A stretch of 64,000 bases of DNA, from assembly GCA_963732905.1 (NCBI GenBank), contig CAVTBM010000004.1:124001-188000 (forward strand), in the 5' to 3' direction. Numbering within the stretch: position 1 is the first letter of the stretch; each line of letters starts with the position of its first letter. This document shows positions 35,879-45,680 of the stretch, piece after piece. The notes under the pieces are model-generated. The model did not search any database. It saw only the letters and a program-made list of their open reading frames with translations, and was not told the origin of the DNA. The stretch comes from DASQZK01 sp963732905 (GTDB lineage Bacteria; Bacteroidota; Bacteroidia; Bacteroidales; GCA-2748055). A program made the translations under genes and the position numbers.

Positions 35879-37498
35879 ATGAGCGATATTATAGATGTAG
35901 TGCTTGTTACTGCTTTTTTCATCCTGATGATTGGGATGAGCATTTATTATTACCGAAAATACAAGACTGAGACCCAGACGGATGAGTTCCTGACCGGAGG
36001 CCGGCACATGAACTGGTTTCAAACCGCAATGGCCCTTATAGGTACCATGTTTGACCCGGGGATCATGGGGAATTCAGCTCTCGCCTTCGTTTGGGGTTTC
36101 TATATTGTCCAATGGAATGCCGTTCATATATGGTTTACAGCAGCGTTTGCCGGTATGTTTTTTATTGCGATTTACTGGCGGTCGAAAATAACCACAACAA
36201 CCGAATATCTTGAAAAACGATTCAACTATGCTTCCCGTGCAGTCTTTTCCGTCATCATGTCGCTCATGCTTATAAGCTGGTTAGCTTATGGTGTTTACAT
36301 GGGTGGAATATTGTTGCATAATTTTGTAGGATGGAATTTGTTTCTGGGTTCTCTATTGATGATAACGGTATGTGCATTTATGGTTATACTGGGAGGCGTG
36401 AGAACCATGCTGACCATGAGTGTTTTTCAGTCTGCACTATTAATTTTTGCCATACTCGGTGTAGGTATTGCAGGATTTGTTCTTGTAGGCGGCTTTCCTG
36501 GAATCAGAGAAATAACTGCATTAGGAAAAGCCGGAACACCACTGAAGAGTCTTGTACCCCCCATGCATTTCAGCCCTTTCTCAAAAGATCTGTATCCTTT
36601 TCCGGCTATACCTACATTCTGTATAATTGCCGGACTTTCCTGGATTGTTTGTAACTTCTCAATGGCACAGAGATTCCTGGCGGCCAAAGATGAATCTCAT
36701 GCACAGAAAGCGCTGTTGGTTGCCGGAATAGCAAATTCACTGATCTATTTCCTGGCCTATGCTGTTGGTATTGCGATGAGGAAGTTATTTCCCGCCACAA
36801 ATCCGGATGATGCGTTTATGCAATTACTTCTCAAATTTCCTACGGGGATAAAGGGATTGTTGCTCATTGGATTAATAGCGGCCCTCTTTTCATCTAAATC
36901 AGGATTGTTATCGGCAACCGGAAGTTTACTTGCCCAGGATATTTATGCCCGTATTATTAATAAAAATGCTTCTGAAAAGCAGATCGTGAAAGTTACCAGG
37001 ATCATCGAATTCGTAATCTGTATCATTGTTTTATGCCTCTTACCGCTATTTATTCATTCTACTGAGCATAGAATTCCAGCTTACGAAATTATCCTTACGT
37101 TTATGGGGGATGTTATGGGCGTGATTGTCGCGATATTCGTCCTCGGGATTTTTTCAAAACGAACCACTGCATGGGCTTCCTTTTACGGAGTGGTGATCGC
37201 CTCAATCGTTGGAGCTGTTTTGCACTATGCTCCACTTGGCACCCCGTATGAACTGAATTTCTCCTTTATTGGCAGCCTTGAATTTGCCCTTGCAATTATT
37301 ATCAGTGTTATCGGAAGTCGTTTTGAAAAACCAAAATCAGCTTCTGAACTCAGGAACCTTACTATCTGGACGCTGGATGATGTACCGGGCCCCTGGGTCG
37401 GGGTTAAATCATGGCCTGGTTTATGGAAGTGGGCCGTCATCCTCCCCATAGTATGGGTCGTGATAACGATAACATGGCAGTTGTATATGAAAGTCTGA
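35879..37498 (+). CDS. Sodium:solute symporter (SSS family)
   Basis: 539 residues with about 13 membrane helices. The family pattern is visible in DEFLTGGRHMNWFQTAMALI, a first-helix region around GTMFDPGIMG and LIGLIAALFSSKSGLLSATG (helix 8 with the Na+ site Ser residues). It takes up a sugar or related monomer driven by sodium. Located between fucosidase and GH130 genes, the substrate is probably a product of this locus, with L-fucose or a mannose/hexuronate unit as guesses. Confidence 0.9.
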   Translation: MSDIIDVVLVTAFFILMIGMSIYYYRKYKTETQTDEFLTGGRHMNWFQTAMALIGTMFDPGIMGNSALAFVWGFYIVQWNAVHIWFTAAFAGMFFIAIYWRSKITTTTEYLEKRFNYASRAVFSVIMSLMLISWLAYGVYMGGILLHNFVGWNLFLGSLLMITVCAFMVILGGVRTMLTMSVFQSALLIFAILGVGIAGFVLVGGFPGIREITALGKAGTPLKSLVPPMHFSPFSKDLYPFPAIPTFCIIAGLSWIVCNFSMAQRFLAAKDESHAQKALLVAGIANSLIYFLAYAVGIAMRKLFPATNPDDAFMQLLLKFPTGIKGLLLIGLIAALFSSKSGLLSATGSLLAQDIYARIINKNASEKQIVKVTRIIEFVICIIVLCLLPLFIHSTEHRIPAYEIILTFMGDVMGVIVAIFVLGIFSKRTTAWASFYGVVIASIVGAVLHYAPLGTPYELNFSFIGSLEFALAIIISVIGSRFEKPKSASELRNLTIWTLDDVPGPWVGVKSWPGLWKWAVILPIVWVVITITWQLYMKV

Positions 37499-37640
37499 CG
37501 ACTGATTCATATAACAAAAAAACATTTAAAGATGAATATAAACCCTTTATAAACGAAAAAGACAAAACCTGCACCACCATGGACTTAATCTGTCGGGTTT
37601 TAAATATTCGGAAATGACAAACTAAAAAATAAATGCATCA

Positions 37641-38609
37641 ATGAATATGATGAAGGACGCTACAAGAATAATGAAAAGACATCCGGCAAATCCTCTTTTA
37701 AAGGTTGAGGATTATCCGGGCATTGCGCAGCTTTATAATCCGTCACCCGTTCTGTACAATGATGAAACCATCTTACTGATTTCAGTTATAGAACATGCTG
37801 CACCTCATGGCAGAGGCAGGGATTTTGGTCAGACACGGGTGGCCCGAAGTAAAGATGGCGTACATTTTACCCTCTCCGATAAGAATTTTATTGATATGGG
37901 CACCTCCTCTTATCCGTATAATATTGTTAATCACCATTTTATTGACAACAGGGTAACAAAAATTGACGACACCTATTATATTATATCTCCGGTAATGTGC
38001 ATGGAGGGGTTTGATTCTCCGGTAGGAGTTCTTGGCAGGACAAAAGATTTTGAGAATTATGAAAGAATGGAAATTATTACCCAGCCAAAAAACAGGGGTG
38101 CATCGTTATTTCCGGAAAAAATCAATGGCAAGTATTACAAACTCGACAGACCCGGCGGAGGTGACGGCAGCCCGGGAGAAATCTGGTTAAGCTCCTCTCC
38201 CGATCTGGTGCACTGGGGTTGTTTCCGGCCGGTGATGACTGGCGGTTACCGTTACTGGAACCTGAATAAAATGGGTCCGACACCTCCAATTAAAACGGAT
38301 AAAGGGTGGCTCGTAATCATTCATGGTGTATTCACCCCTGCCGGCGGAACCTACTATTATATAGGTGCCGTACTGCTGGATCTGGCAGAACCCTGGAAAG
38401 TTATTGGCAAAACAAACAGCTATCTCATGATGCCAACAGAAGATTACGAGCGATTCGGGAATTGTAATTTTACCATTTTCCCCTGTGGTGCAATTCCGAA
38501 ATACGAGAAAGATGAACTTTGGCTGTATTATGGTGCGACCGACGACAAGATCTGCCTGGCCACAGGTTGTATGAGTGACATTGTGGAGGCCTGCATCAGG
38601 GGGATTTAA
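37641..38609 (+). CDS. GH130-like beta-mannoside phosphorylase or hydrolase
   Basis: 322 residues forming a five-bladed beta-propeller. Typical signatures: HPANPLLKVEDYPGIAQLYN near the start, KNRGASLFPEKINGKYYKLD followed by RPGGGDG, and DELWLYYGATDDKICLAT at the end. GH130 enzymes phosphorolyse or hydrolyse beta-mannosides. No signal peptide, so it acts in the cytoplasm on imported oligosaccharides. Initiation may be at 37641 or the ATG at 37647 or 37650. The sequence differs enough that the precise activity is open. Confidence 0.8.
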   Translation: MNMMKDATRIMKRHPANPLLKVEDYPGIAQLYNPSPVLYNDETILLISVIEHAAPHGRGRDFGQTRVARSKDGVHFTLSDKNFIDMGTSSYPYNIVNHHFIDNRVTKIDDTYYIISPVMCMEGFDSPVGVLGRTKDFENYERMEIITQPKNRGASLFPEKINGKYYKLDRPGGGDGSPGEIWLSSSPDLVHWGCFRPVMTGGYRYWNLNKMGPTPPIKTDKGWLVIIHGVFTPAGGTYYYIGAVLLDLAEPWKVIGKTNSYLMMPTEDYERFGNCNFTIFPCGAIPKYEKDELWLYYGATDDKICLATGCMSDIVEACIRGI

Positions 38610-38738
38610 GGGCGTTTTTTACCACGTTTTCAGGCCGTTAGGTTACCGGGTATGGATTTTTCCCATTTCATCAAATGGCTTTGCTCCGGAAGGAAAGATC
38701 AATCCTGTGAAATGTATAAACATTATAACCGCAAGAAA

Positions 38739-39668
38739 ATGAGAAAAAATCTGCTTATCATGTGCATCGTCATCCTTTCCGGATGCAAACCGGTTCACAA
38801 CGAAATCTCAATCAGGCATGATCAGGTTTACTATTCATGCGGCAGTCATCATCTGAACGGGATTATACCTTATATTAACAACAGCAGACTGGAATTTAAG
38901 GCTATTGTTCCCGGCACCGACAAAATCACTGTGAAATATGTATACAGGAAAGAAAATGCTGAAATAGCATTAGAGATTTCAACCCAAAACCATGATTCAA
39001 TTTGTTTTGGCCAAATTTCTGCCGTTATCCCGGGGAAATTAAAATGGTCGGAGAATGACACCCTGAAGGTGCTGATCACGGATAGTGATTCTATTGAAAA
39101 TGGAATGATCAGCCGGGTCTACGGTCCCGTTTATTGCTGGTGCAAACCAGAAAAGTTCACGGATTTTAAATCCATTGAACCCGGAAACGGAATCCAGGTA
39201 GCCTATTGGAAGTTCACCCACAAAGATTACTGTGTTTTGTTACCGATGGGCGGGAATGGTTTTGCCTTTTCACTTGGAAAATCTGAGCCTGGATTTGGAG
39301 CTGTAGGCCTTACCCGGTGTAATGAAGATTTAACCGGAAAAATTCCGGTGTTATCCTGGGCTATCGGACCCGATATATACAAACTGCTTCCTTCCCTGTA
39401 CAGTATGTCTTTCGAAAAAATGGGGATATCGGGAAATCTGAGGATAAACAAGAAGCTGGATGATATGTACAACTATCTTGGCTGGGCCTCATGGAATGCG
39501 TTTCAACACGATGTGAATGAAAGCAATATAATGGATGCCGCTAAAAGTCTGAAAAATGAAGACATCCCGGTAAGGTGGTTTTTGATTGATGACGGATGGC
39601 TTGACACCGAAAACAACAAATTAAGGAGTTTTTATCCCGATAAAACAAAATTCCCCGGTCGGTTTTAA
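38739..39668 (+). pseudogene. GH36-like (raffinose synthase/Sip1 type) enzyme, N-terminal fragment
   Basis: Starts MRKNLLIMCIVILSGC, a lipoprotein signal with Cys16; the frame opens earlier at 38652 without similarity. A beta-sandwich is followed by the start of the TIM barrel: YNYLGWASWNAFQHDVNESN and VRWFLIDDGWLDTE, typical of the GH36 raffinose-synthase-like branch. The frame ends at FPGRF and stop. Deleting one C near 39659 restores FPGGFNQLTTTLKK in the next frame, so this is an insertion frameshift. Confidence 0.75.
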
Positions 39669-40206
39669 CCAACTGACCACAACACTTAAGAAGGATTTCG
39701 ACATTGAAGACATTGGTGTATGGCACACGCTGAATGGTTACTGGGAAGGAATAAAGCCCGGATCCCGGCTTCAAACACTATTTCCGGATATCCTAAAATA
39801 TCGGGACAGGATCGTCTGGCTTAGCGACACCGTCACAACGTTTCAATTTGTAAATCCGTTTTCAGAGGATGGTCCTAAATTCTACGACAACTGGTATCAA
39901 ATACTACAGTCTCAGGGGATCTCTTTCATCAAAGTCGATAACCAGCTTGTCGTACAGAAGATTTCCGGAGGCAATTTCCCGATCTGGCAAACGGGCGAAA
40001 AGATGTATAATAATTTATATTCGGCAGCCGGAAAATATTTTGGAGGTAGTGTGATTAACTGCATGGAAATGGTAAATGCCGCTTATTATCATTACACAAA
40101 TTCCAGCCTGGCAAGGGCGTCTGAGGATTATCAATCCTGCCGGAAACAAATACTCACTGGAATTCAATGGCAATGCTGCAGCCCATATACTTGCCTGTTT
40201 TCATAA
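39661..40206 (+). pseudogene. GH36-like enzyme, catalytic fragment
   Basis: The middle of the same enzyme: DFDIEDIGVWHTLNGYWEGI, then QGISFIKVDNQ, whose Asp (codon near 39936) is the expected nucleophile, and SLARASEDY with the acid/base Asp region (RASxD). Near 40128 the frame is lost; removing one C turns DYQSCRKQ into DYNPAGNKYSLEFNGN. Both catalytic segments lie in a part without its own start codon, so an active product would need the sequence to be corrected. Confidence 0.7.
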
Positions 40207-40936
40207 TTCATTCTGGTTTTCGAATATGGTATGGCCTGATTTTGATATGTTTCAGTCCGGTCATCCGGATGCATTCTTTTATGCCCTGGCAAAAATAATG
40301 AGCGGGGGCCCGGTATATATCACTGATGAACCGGGAAAACATAATGCCGCATTGCTCAGGTCTTTAACTTTCTCCGACGGAAAAATTATAAAGGCCGGGG
40401 AACCGGGAATGCCGGTTGAAGGGTCTTTGTTTCAGTTGTTTGACTCTGACAAACCCTTCCAGGTTTTTTCCAGGTACAATGGATCCGGACTGCTGGCGGC
40501 ATGGAATGTAAGTCCGGCAGATTCTGTCTTCGGAACCTTCACCCCTTCATCGGTCCGGGATTTAACCGGGAATACATTTGTAATTTTTGATTTCAGGAAC
40601 AAAATGGTTTCTGAAAAGCTGAGGGATGATACCGTACAGGTTTCGCTGAAGAAAATGGGGTGTGATCTTTTTTCAATAATCCCCCTGACCCAGGGTAAAG
40701 CACTCATCGGCAATATCAGCAAAATGATCCCGATGGCCGCCATGGAAAGGATAAAGATCGACAGGAATAGAATTACAGCCCGGTCTATTGAAAAAGGACC
40801 GGTTTGGATTTATTCAAAAGTGCCGCCAAAAAAAGTCCTGGTTGATCAGCAGGAAACTGCAAATTATGTATACAACCATGACCTCCTTAAACTGGATTTG
40901 AGCAATGATGGCTGTGATATACTGGTAGAATTCTGA
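40128..40936 (+). pseudogene. GH36-like enzyme, C-terminal fragment
   Basis: Continues from the second frameshift: NAAAHILACFHNSFWFSNMV then WPDFDMFQSGHPDAFFYALA, KIMSGGPVYITDEPGKH (end of barrel), followed by the C-terminal beta-sandwich to DGCDILVEF. All parts are well conserved, so the gene was functional until very recently or the breaks are sequence errors. The whole corrected gene (38739-40936) would encode about 730 residues. Confidence 0.7.
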
Positions 40937-41012
40937 TTACCCGGTTTCCGCTCTTCAATTTACATCCATACCCGGGACAAAAATTGCTCCCTTGGAAAAA
41001 CCTGATTCCGGC

Positions 41013-41651
41013 TTACTTATTTTCACCTCCCCGGTATGTATCGATAATCAGGACCCCGTTTGCACCTCTCATACCATAGCGGGCAGCGTCTGCACCTTTG
41101 ACTACCCGGATAGATTTAACATCGGCCGGTGAGATGTCATCAATCTGTTCGGCAGGTATCCCGTCTACGATGAACAGCGGGGTATTGTCCCCACCGAAGG
41201 TACCGGTCCCCTGAATCGTTATCTCAGAACCCCTTACCATGACACCCGGCACCTCACTTCTGATCAGTTCATATATATTGGTATAGGAAGAATATTTTCT
41301 TTTCAGGTCCTGATCCTTTGAATTTGATGCACCGGAATTATAGCTTTTTCCTCCGTTCAGGGTAATATGAATGTTTCCTTTACCTTTAATCCTTGCTTTT
41401 CCATTTCCTGAACTGTCCGATTTTGCCTCGATTTTTCGGGCTTCCTTGTTTACAAGTACTTTAAAATCTCCCAGGCTATCTGTAACTACCGGTGATTTTA
41501 CCCCGTCAACAAAAATTGCTGCGCCTTCGACCGGTTGCTTACCGGCATCGGTAACCACCCCCGTGATCATAATTTTTTGTCCGGGTTGCTGACTAAAAAG
41601 GTAAAATGACCAGCTTGTCAGGAAGATCATGAAAAATAATTTTGCTCTCAT
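41013..41651 (-). CDS. Orphan TonB plug protein (carboxypeptidase-like domain plus plug, no barrel)
   Basis: I take the ATG at 41651 (MRAKLFFMIFLTSWSFYLFS, signal peptide). Then a CarboxypepD_reg-like domain (ITGVVTDAGKQPVEGAAIFV, residues about 30-105) and a SusC-type plug (IYELIRSEVPGVMVRG, IQGTGTFGGDNTPLFIVDGI, VKGADAARYGMRGANGVLII). It ends at about residue 212 right where the 22-strand barrel should begin. Such barrel-less plugs exist in Bacteroidota, so this need not be a broken susC. It faces away from the SusCD operon and is convergent with the GH36-like gene. Confidence 0.8.
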   Translation of the reverse strand: MRAKLFFMIFLTSWSFYLFSQQPGQKIMITGVVTDAGKQPVEGAAIFVDGVKSPVVTDSLGDFKVLVNKEARKIEAKSDSSGNGKARIKGKGNIHITLNGGKSYNSGASNSKDQDLKRKYSSYTNIYELIRSEVPGVMVRGSEITIQGTGTFGGDNTPLFIVDGIPAEQIDDISPADVKSIRVVKGADAARYGMRGANGVLIIDTYRGGENK

Positions 41652-41711
41652 TGGCTTAAATTTGAAATGCTGAGTGATTTTGAGCAGGTTTACCAGGTCC
41701 TTTCGATTCAA

Positions 41712-42506
41712 CCCCTCAGCTTTTTATCCTGCTTCAACATCTTTTTGACAATTCCGGTGATCCAAATATTCAAAAGTTGATTAAAAGAACCGGAATTATT
41801 GCCACATTTCCAATGTTCCGCCTGAATTGGAAAGGCAGAATCATGTCTCCGGCAAAAATTTTAACAAGTTACCGGTTCAGTACTAAAAAGTATCATTTTT
41901 TATCCTCTGAAATTACCGTGCTGAATATCGATTCTGACCTTATCGTACGGAAGATGGAATACCAATTTGCAGAAAAAGTGCAATCATTGACACAAATTTG
42001 ATCGATCAGGGTATTTTAAGACAGATTTTAGGATAAAAAAAAATAATTATTCAGGAAAAATCATTGAAAAAAGAAAATATTGCCGGGAATTTTTAAAAAT
42101 AGTCAGGGAATCACGTTTAAATGTCAGAATTGGGTCATCATTCTTCTTATCCTTGTAAATATCTGTTTATTTGATCGTTATCCCGGTACTTTTAGATCAG
42201 GTTATCTCAGGGTAATTTTTTTTGGGCAATAATTACACCCTAAAAGAGAAAATGTTCCACCTTGTTTTGCCATGATGAACATTACATTTACAAAGTCGAG
42301 AAGTGAAAAAATCGTTTTTGCTTTTTCCCATCCGGACTTTACTCATTTCAGGATGAAACAGAAGCGATTTCCGGTAAAGAGGGAAGCCTGATGAAACTGA
42401 GACAAAACAAGGAATGGATGTAATGAAATAATCTTAAGGTATGAAATGAAATATTTTTTTAATTAAATAGCCCTAAACATTTCAAATAACCTCAAAACTA
42501 ATCCAT
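41712..42506. other. Long leader region before the first susC
   Basis: Nearly 800 bases with no supportable gene. An open frame at 41777-42001 has no domain or start context. The notable content is the 27-base motif at 42234-42260. AT-rich sequence (42410-42480) precedes susC, but no TTTG/TAnnTTTG pair was found there. Confidence 0.4.
42234..42260 (+). promoter_or_regulatory. Shared 27-base motif, copy A (upstream of susC)
   Basis: Reads TACACCC, then GAGAAAAT at 42246-42253, ending TTCCAC at 42260. It aligns without gaps with copies at 56489-56515 (20 of 27 identical) and 61596-61622. It lies 246 bases before the susC ATG. Probably the binding site of the locus regulator. Confidence 0.5.
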
Positions 42507-45500
42507 ATGACTAAAACTCTTGAAAAACAAGCACATTTTGATGGTCTCCATTGGAATAAAATGTTGCTATTTAGGAAATTGAGTGTTTTACTGATCACCA
42601 GTTTATTGCTGTTTAGCACTAAAGGAAATGTTTTCTCACAAAATGCTCAACCGTATGTCGTTACCGGAACCATTACGGAAGCCTCAACAGGTAATCCTCT
42701 TCCCGGTGTTAACGTGGTTGTGAAAGGCACCACTGTCGGTACTATTTCCGATGTGGCGGGATATTACACAATCAAGATTCCGGGGGGAGCAGCAACTCTG
42801 GTATACTCATTTGTTGGGTACAACACTCAGGAGATACAGGTCACCGGTCCAACGACGCAGAATATCTCCTTTGAAGCTGAAGCCCAGCAGCTGAATGAAG
42901 TGGTGGTAGTTGGGTATGGAACCCAGAAGAAAGCTACGGTGACCGGTGCGATTGTGTCGGTCACCCAGGATCAACTGCTTCAGGCACCGACTGCCGATAT
43001 CAGTAATGCACTGACAGGGCGCATGTCAGGTATCCTGACACAGCAGACAAGCGGTTTGCCAGGTTCCTCCGCGGCGACTATCCGCATCCGTGGTATTGGT
43101 ACATTCACAGGTTCTGCTGATCCTCTCATTCTGGTCGATGGTATCGAAGTAGACAATTACAACAACATCGATCCTCACGAAATTGAAAGCATCTCGGTCC
43201 TCAAAGATGCCTCTGCAACTGCCGTATACGGGGTAAGAGGTGCCAACGGGGCTATTATTATTACTACAAAAAGAGGGACGGTCGGAAAACCGCAGATCAG
43301 CTTTTCCGCTCAGTATGCGACCCAGAGGTTCACCAATATCCTCCAGGGCATGAACGCGTATGATTACGCCACCAGTTATAACCTGGCCAAAAGATACGAC
43401 AGTTACATTACGGGAGGGTATTCACCAGCATATTCCGATGAAGCGATCCAACATTACAAGAACCATGACGATCCGATCTTCTACCCGGATGTAGACTGGT
43501 ACAAGTACATGTTCGACAAGAATTCAGGTCAGATGCAGTATAACGTGAATATCAACGGGGGTACCGATAAAGTGAAGTACTTCGTCTCCGCAGGATATTT
43601 CGATCAGGATGGTTTGATCAATCATACTGATCTCATCAAGGACTATAATGCGGAACCGACCTATAAAAGGTATAATATCCGTTCCAATTTTGACTTTACT
43701 GTGACAAAGCGGTTCACGATCAATCTGAACCTCGCCAGCCAGATTGAGAACAGAACAGGTGTTCCTTCAGATGTTTATCCCAGGATCTTTGAAGCCTGCT
43801 GGGCAGGTAACCCGGTTGACCATCCGAGGCCCGAAGATGTAGGCGGACGGTTCGTGAACCTTGACGGGGCACTTACCACACTGAATCCCATTGACTTCAT
43901 GTTTATTAACGGATACAACAAGAACTACCAGAATTACCTGAACAGTTCCATGCGGTTCAACTACGACTTTGGTTTTATCACCAAAGGATTGACCTCGCAT
44001 GCCACTGTTTCATATAACAATTATAACCAGCAGGATATCACATACAGCGATCAATTTGTACAGTACAGGGCTGTCAGGCTGGCTGATAATTCTATAGTGT
44101 ATGTTCCCCAAAACGACCCCTCACCTTTTGGTTTTGATCAGACCTTTGGAAAGAACAGAAAGGTTTATGTGGAAGCCGGTTTGAATTATGACCGGAGTTT
44201 TGGAGATCATAATGTCACCGGTTTGATCCTCTACAACCAGAGCAAGCTTCACGATCCGAACCTGGCTTATCTTGTTCCTCACGGTTACCAGGGACTTGTC
44301 GGAAGGGTAACCTATAATTACAAGAATAAATACCTTGCCGAATTCAATATGGGATATAACGGAACGGAAAACTTCGCTATTGGTAAACGCTTCGGATTCT
44401 TCCCGGCATACTCGCTGGGTTGGGTTCCCACTGAAGAATCGTTCTTCCCGAAAAACAACATCATCACCTATCTGAAAATCAGGGGGTCCTATGGTGTTGT
44501 CGGGAATGACAGGATTGGTGGTGACCGCTTCCTTTACAGACCGACTGCTTATACTTACACCAATGATTTCTACCATTTTGGTGAAATTGGATCCAACTAT
44601 ACAGGATACCCGGGATCACTGGAAGGTCCCCTCGGTAATCCGGCCCTGACCTGGGAACGGTCCAAGAAGAGCAATATCGGTGGTGAAATGTTTGTCTTGA
44701 AAGGTCTCATCAAGCTGACCGGAGATTACTTCGTTGAAAACAGGGACAATATCCTTGCCCGCAAGCAGAGCGTTCCGAATATCGTGGCGGCCACACTTCC
44801 TGCCTATAACCTGGGTAAGATGAAGAACAGCGGGTATGAACTCGAAATCCAGTTTAACAATAAGATCGGTCAGTTTAACTACTGGATAAAAGGGAACTTT
44901 ACACAGACCAATAACGTCATCGAGTACCAGGATGAAGTAACCCCGACATATCCCTACCAGTACAGGACAGGTCAGCGCTACGGCCAGTATTTCGGTTTTG
45001 TCACCGATGGATACTTCAACTCCTGGGCAGAGGTGAACGATGCCAACCGTCCGGTCTATTCCTTCCAGAATAACAAGATTCAGCCGGGTGATCTTAAGAT
45101 CATCGATGTGAACGGGGATGGTGTCATTGACTATGATGACCAGGTTCCCATCGGGTACTCCAATTTCCCCGGAAGATTGTTTGGTTTCTCATTTGGCGGT
45201 GATTTCAAAGGATTTGACTTTTCGGTCCTTTTCCAGGGTGCAAGTGATGTATCCGTACTGTATTCAAGAAGTTATGTTGAACCCTTCCTGGAATCCAGGG
45301 AAGGTCCCGCATATATGCTGGAATCCTGGAGCCAGGAACGCTATGATGCCGGACTTCCCATCAATTTCCCGCGTTTCAACCAGGGATATTCCACTGCTGG
45401 TGCCGATAACCAAAGCAGTGACCAATGGATCGTTGATGGCAGCTACCTGCGTCTGAAGACTGCAGAAATAGGCTACACCTTGCCAAAACGCCTGGTCAGC

Positions 45501-45668
45501 AAAGTCGGGATGGATTATCTTCGCGTGTACGTCAACGGCTATAACCTGGCAACGTGGAGCGGCCTTCACAAAGGTTTGGATCCGGAATCTGCCGTTGCCT
45601 CATCCACAAACGATGATCCGTACCCTGTGACCAGAACGATCAATTTCGGGTTTAACGTCAAATTCTAA
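42507..45668 (+). CDS. SusC-type TonB-dependent outer-membrane transporter 1
   Basis: 1053 residues. After an unusually long, basic leader and signal helix (LSVLLITSLLLFSTKGNVFS) come a CarboxypepD_reg-like domain (VTGTITEASTGNPLPGVNVV), a TonB box (LNEVVVVGYGTQKK), the plug (IRIRGIGTFTGSADPLILVD; VLKDASATAVYGVRGANGAI) and the 22-strand barrel ending RTINFGFNVKF. It imports oligosaccharides bound by its SusD partner, which begins 12 bases downstream. It heads the operon of five transport genes. Confidence 0.97.
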   Translation: MTKTLEKQAHFDGLHWNKMLLFRKLSVLLITSLLLFSTKGNVFSQNAQPYVVTGTITEASTGNPLPGVNVVVKGTTVGTISDVAGYYTIKIPGGAATLVYSFVGYNTQEIQVTGPTTQNISFEAEAQQLNEVVVVGYGTQKKATVTGAIVSVTQDQLLQAPTADISNALTGRMSGILTQQTSGLPGSSAATIRIRGIGTFTGSADPLILVDGIEVDNYNNIDPHEIESISVLKDASATAVYGVRGANGAIIITTKRGTVGKPQISFSAQYATQRFTNILQGMNAYDYATSYNLAKRYDSYITGGYSPAYSDEAIQHYKNHDDPIFYPDVDWYKYMFDKNSGQMQYNVNINGGTDKVKYFVSAGYFDQDGLINHTDLIKDYNAEPTYKRYNIRSNFDFTVTKRFTINLNLASQIENRTGVPSDVYPRIFEACWAGNPVDHPRPEDVGGRFVNLDGALTTLNPIDFMFINGYNKNYQNYLNSSMRFNYDFGFITKGLTSHATVSYNNYNQQDITYSDQFVQYRAVRLADNSIVYVPQNDPSPFGFDQTFGKNRKVYVEAGLNYDRSFGDHNVTGLILYNQSKLHDPNLAYLVPHGYQGLVGRVTYNYKNKYLAEFNMGYNGTENFAIGKRFGFFPAYSLGWVPTEESFFPKNNIITYLKIRGSYGVVGNDRIGGDRFLYRPTAYTYTNDFYHFGEIGSNYTGYPGSLEGPLGNPALTWERSKKSNIGGEMFVLKGLIKLTGDYFVENRDNILARKQSVPNIVAATLPAYNLGKMKNSGYELEIQFNNKIGQFNYWIKGNFTQTNNVIEYQDEVTPTYPYQYRTGQRYGQYFGFVTDGYFNSWAEVNDANRPVYSFQNNKIQPGDLKIIDVNGDGVIDYDDQVPIGYSNFPGRLFGFSFGGDFKGFDFSVLFQGASDVSVLYSRSYVEPFLESREGPAYMLESWSQERYDAGLPINFPRFNQGYSTAGADNQSSDQWIVDGSYLRLKTAEIGYTLPKRLVSKVGMDYLRVYVNGYNLATWSGLHKGLDPESAVASSTNDDPYPVTRTINFGFNVKF

Positions 45669-45680
45669 CAAAGCAGAAAT

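Noticed and set aside
41777..42001. 74-codon frame upstream of susC
   Set aside because: No domain, no promoter or ribosome site and atypical composition. Treated as non-coding leader.
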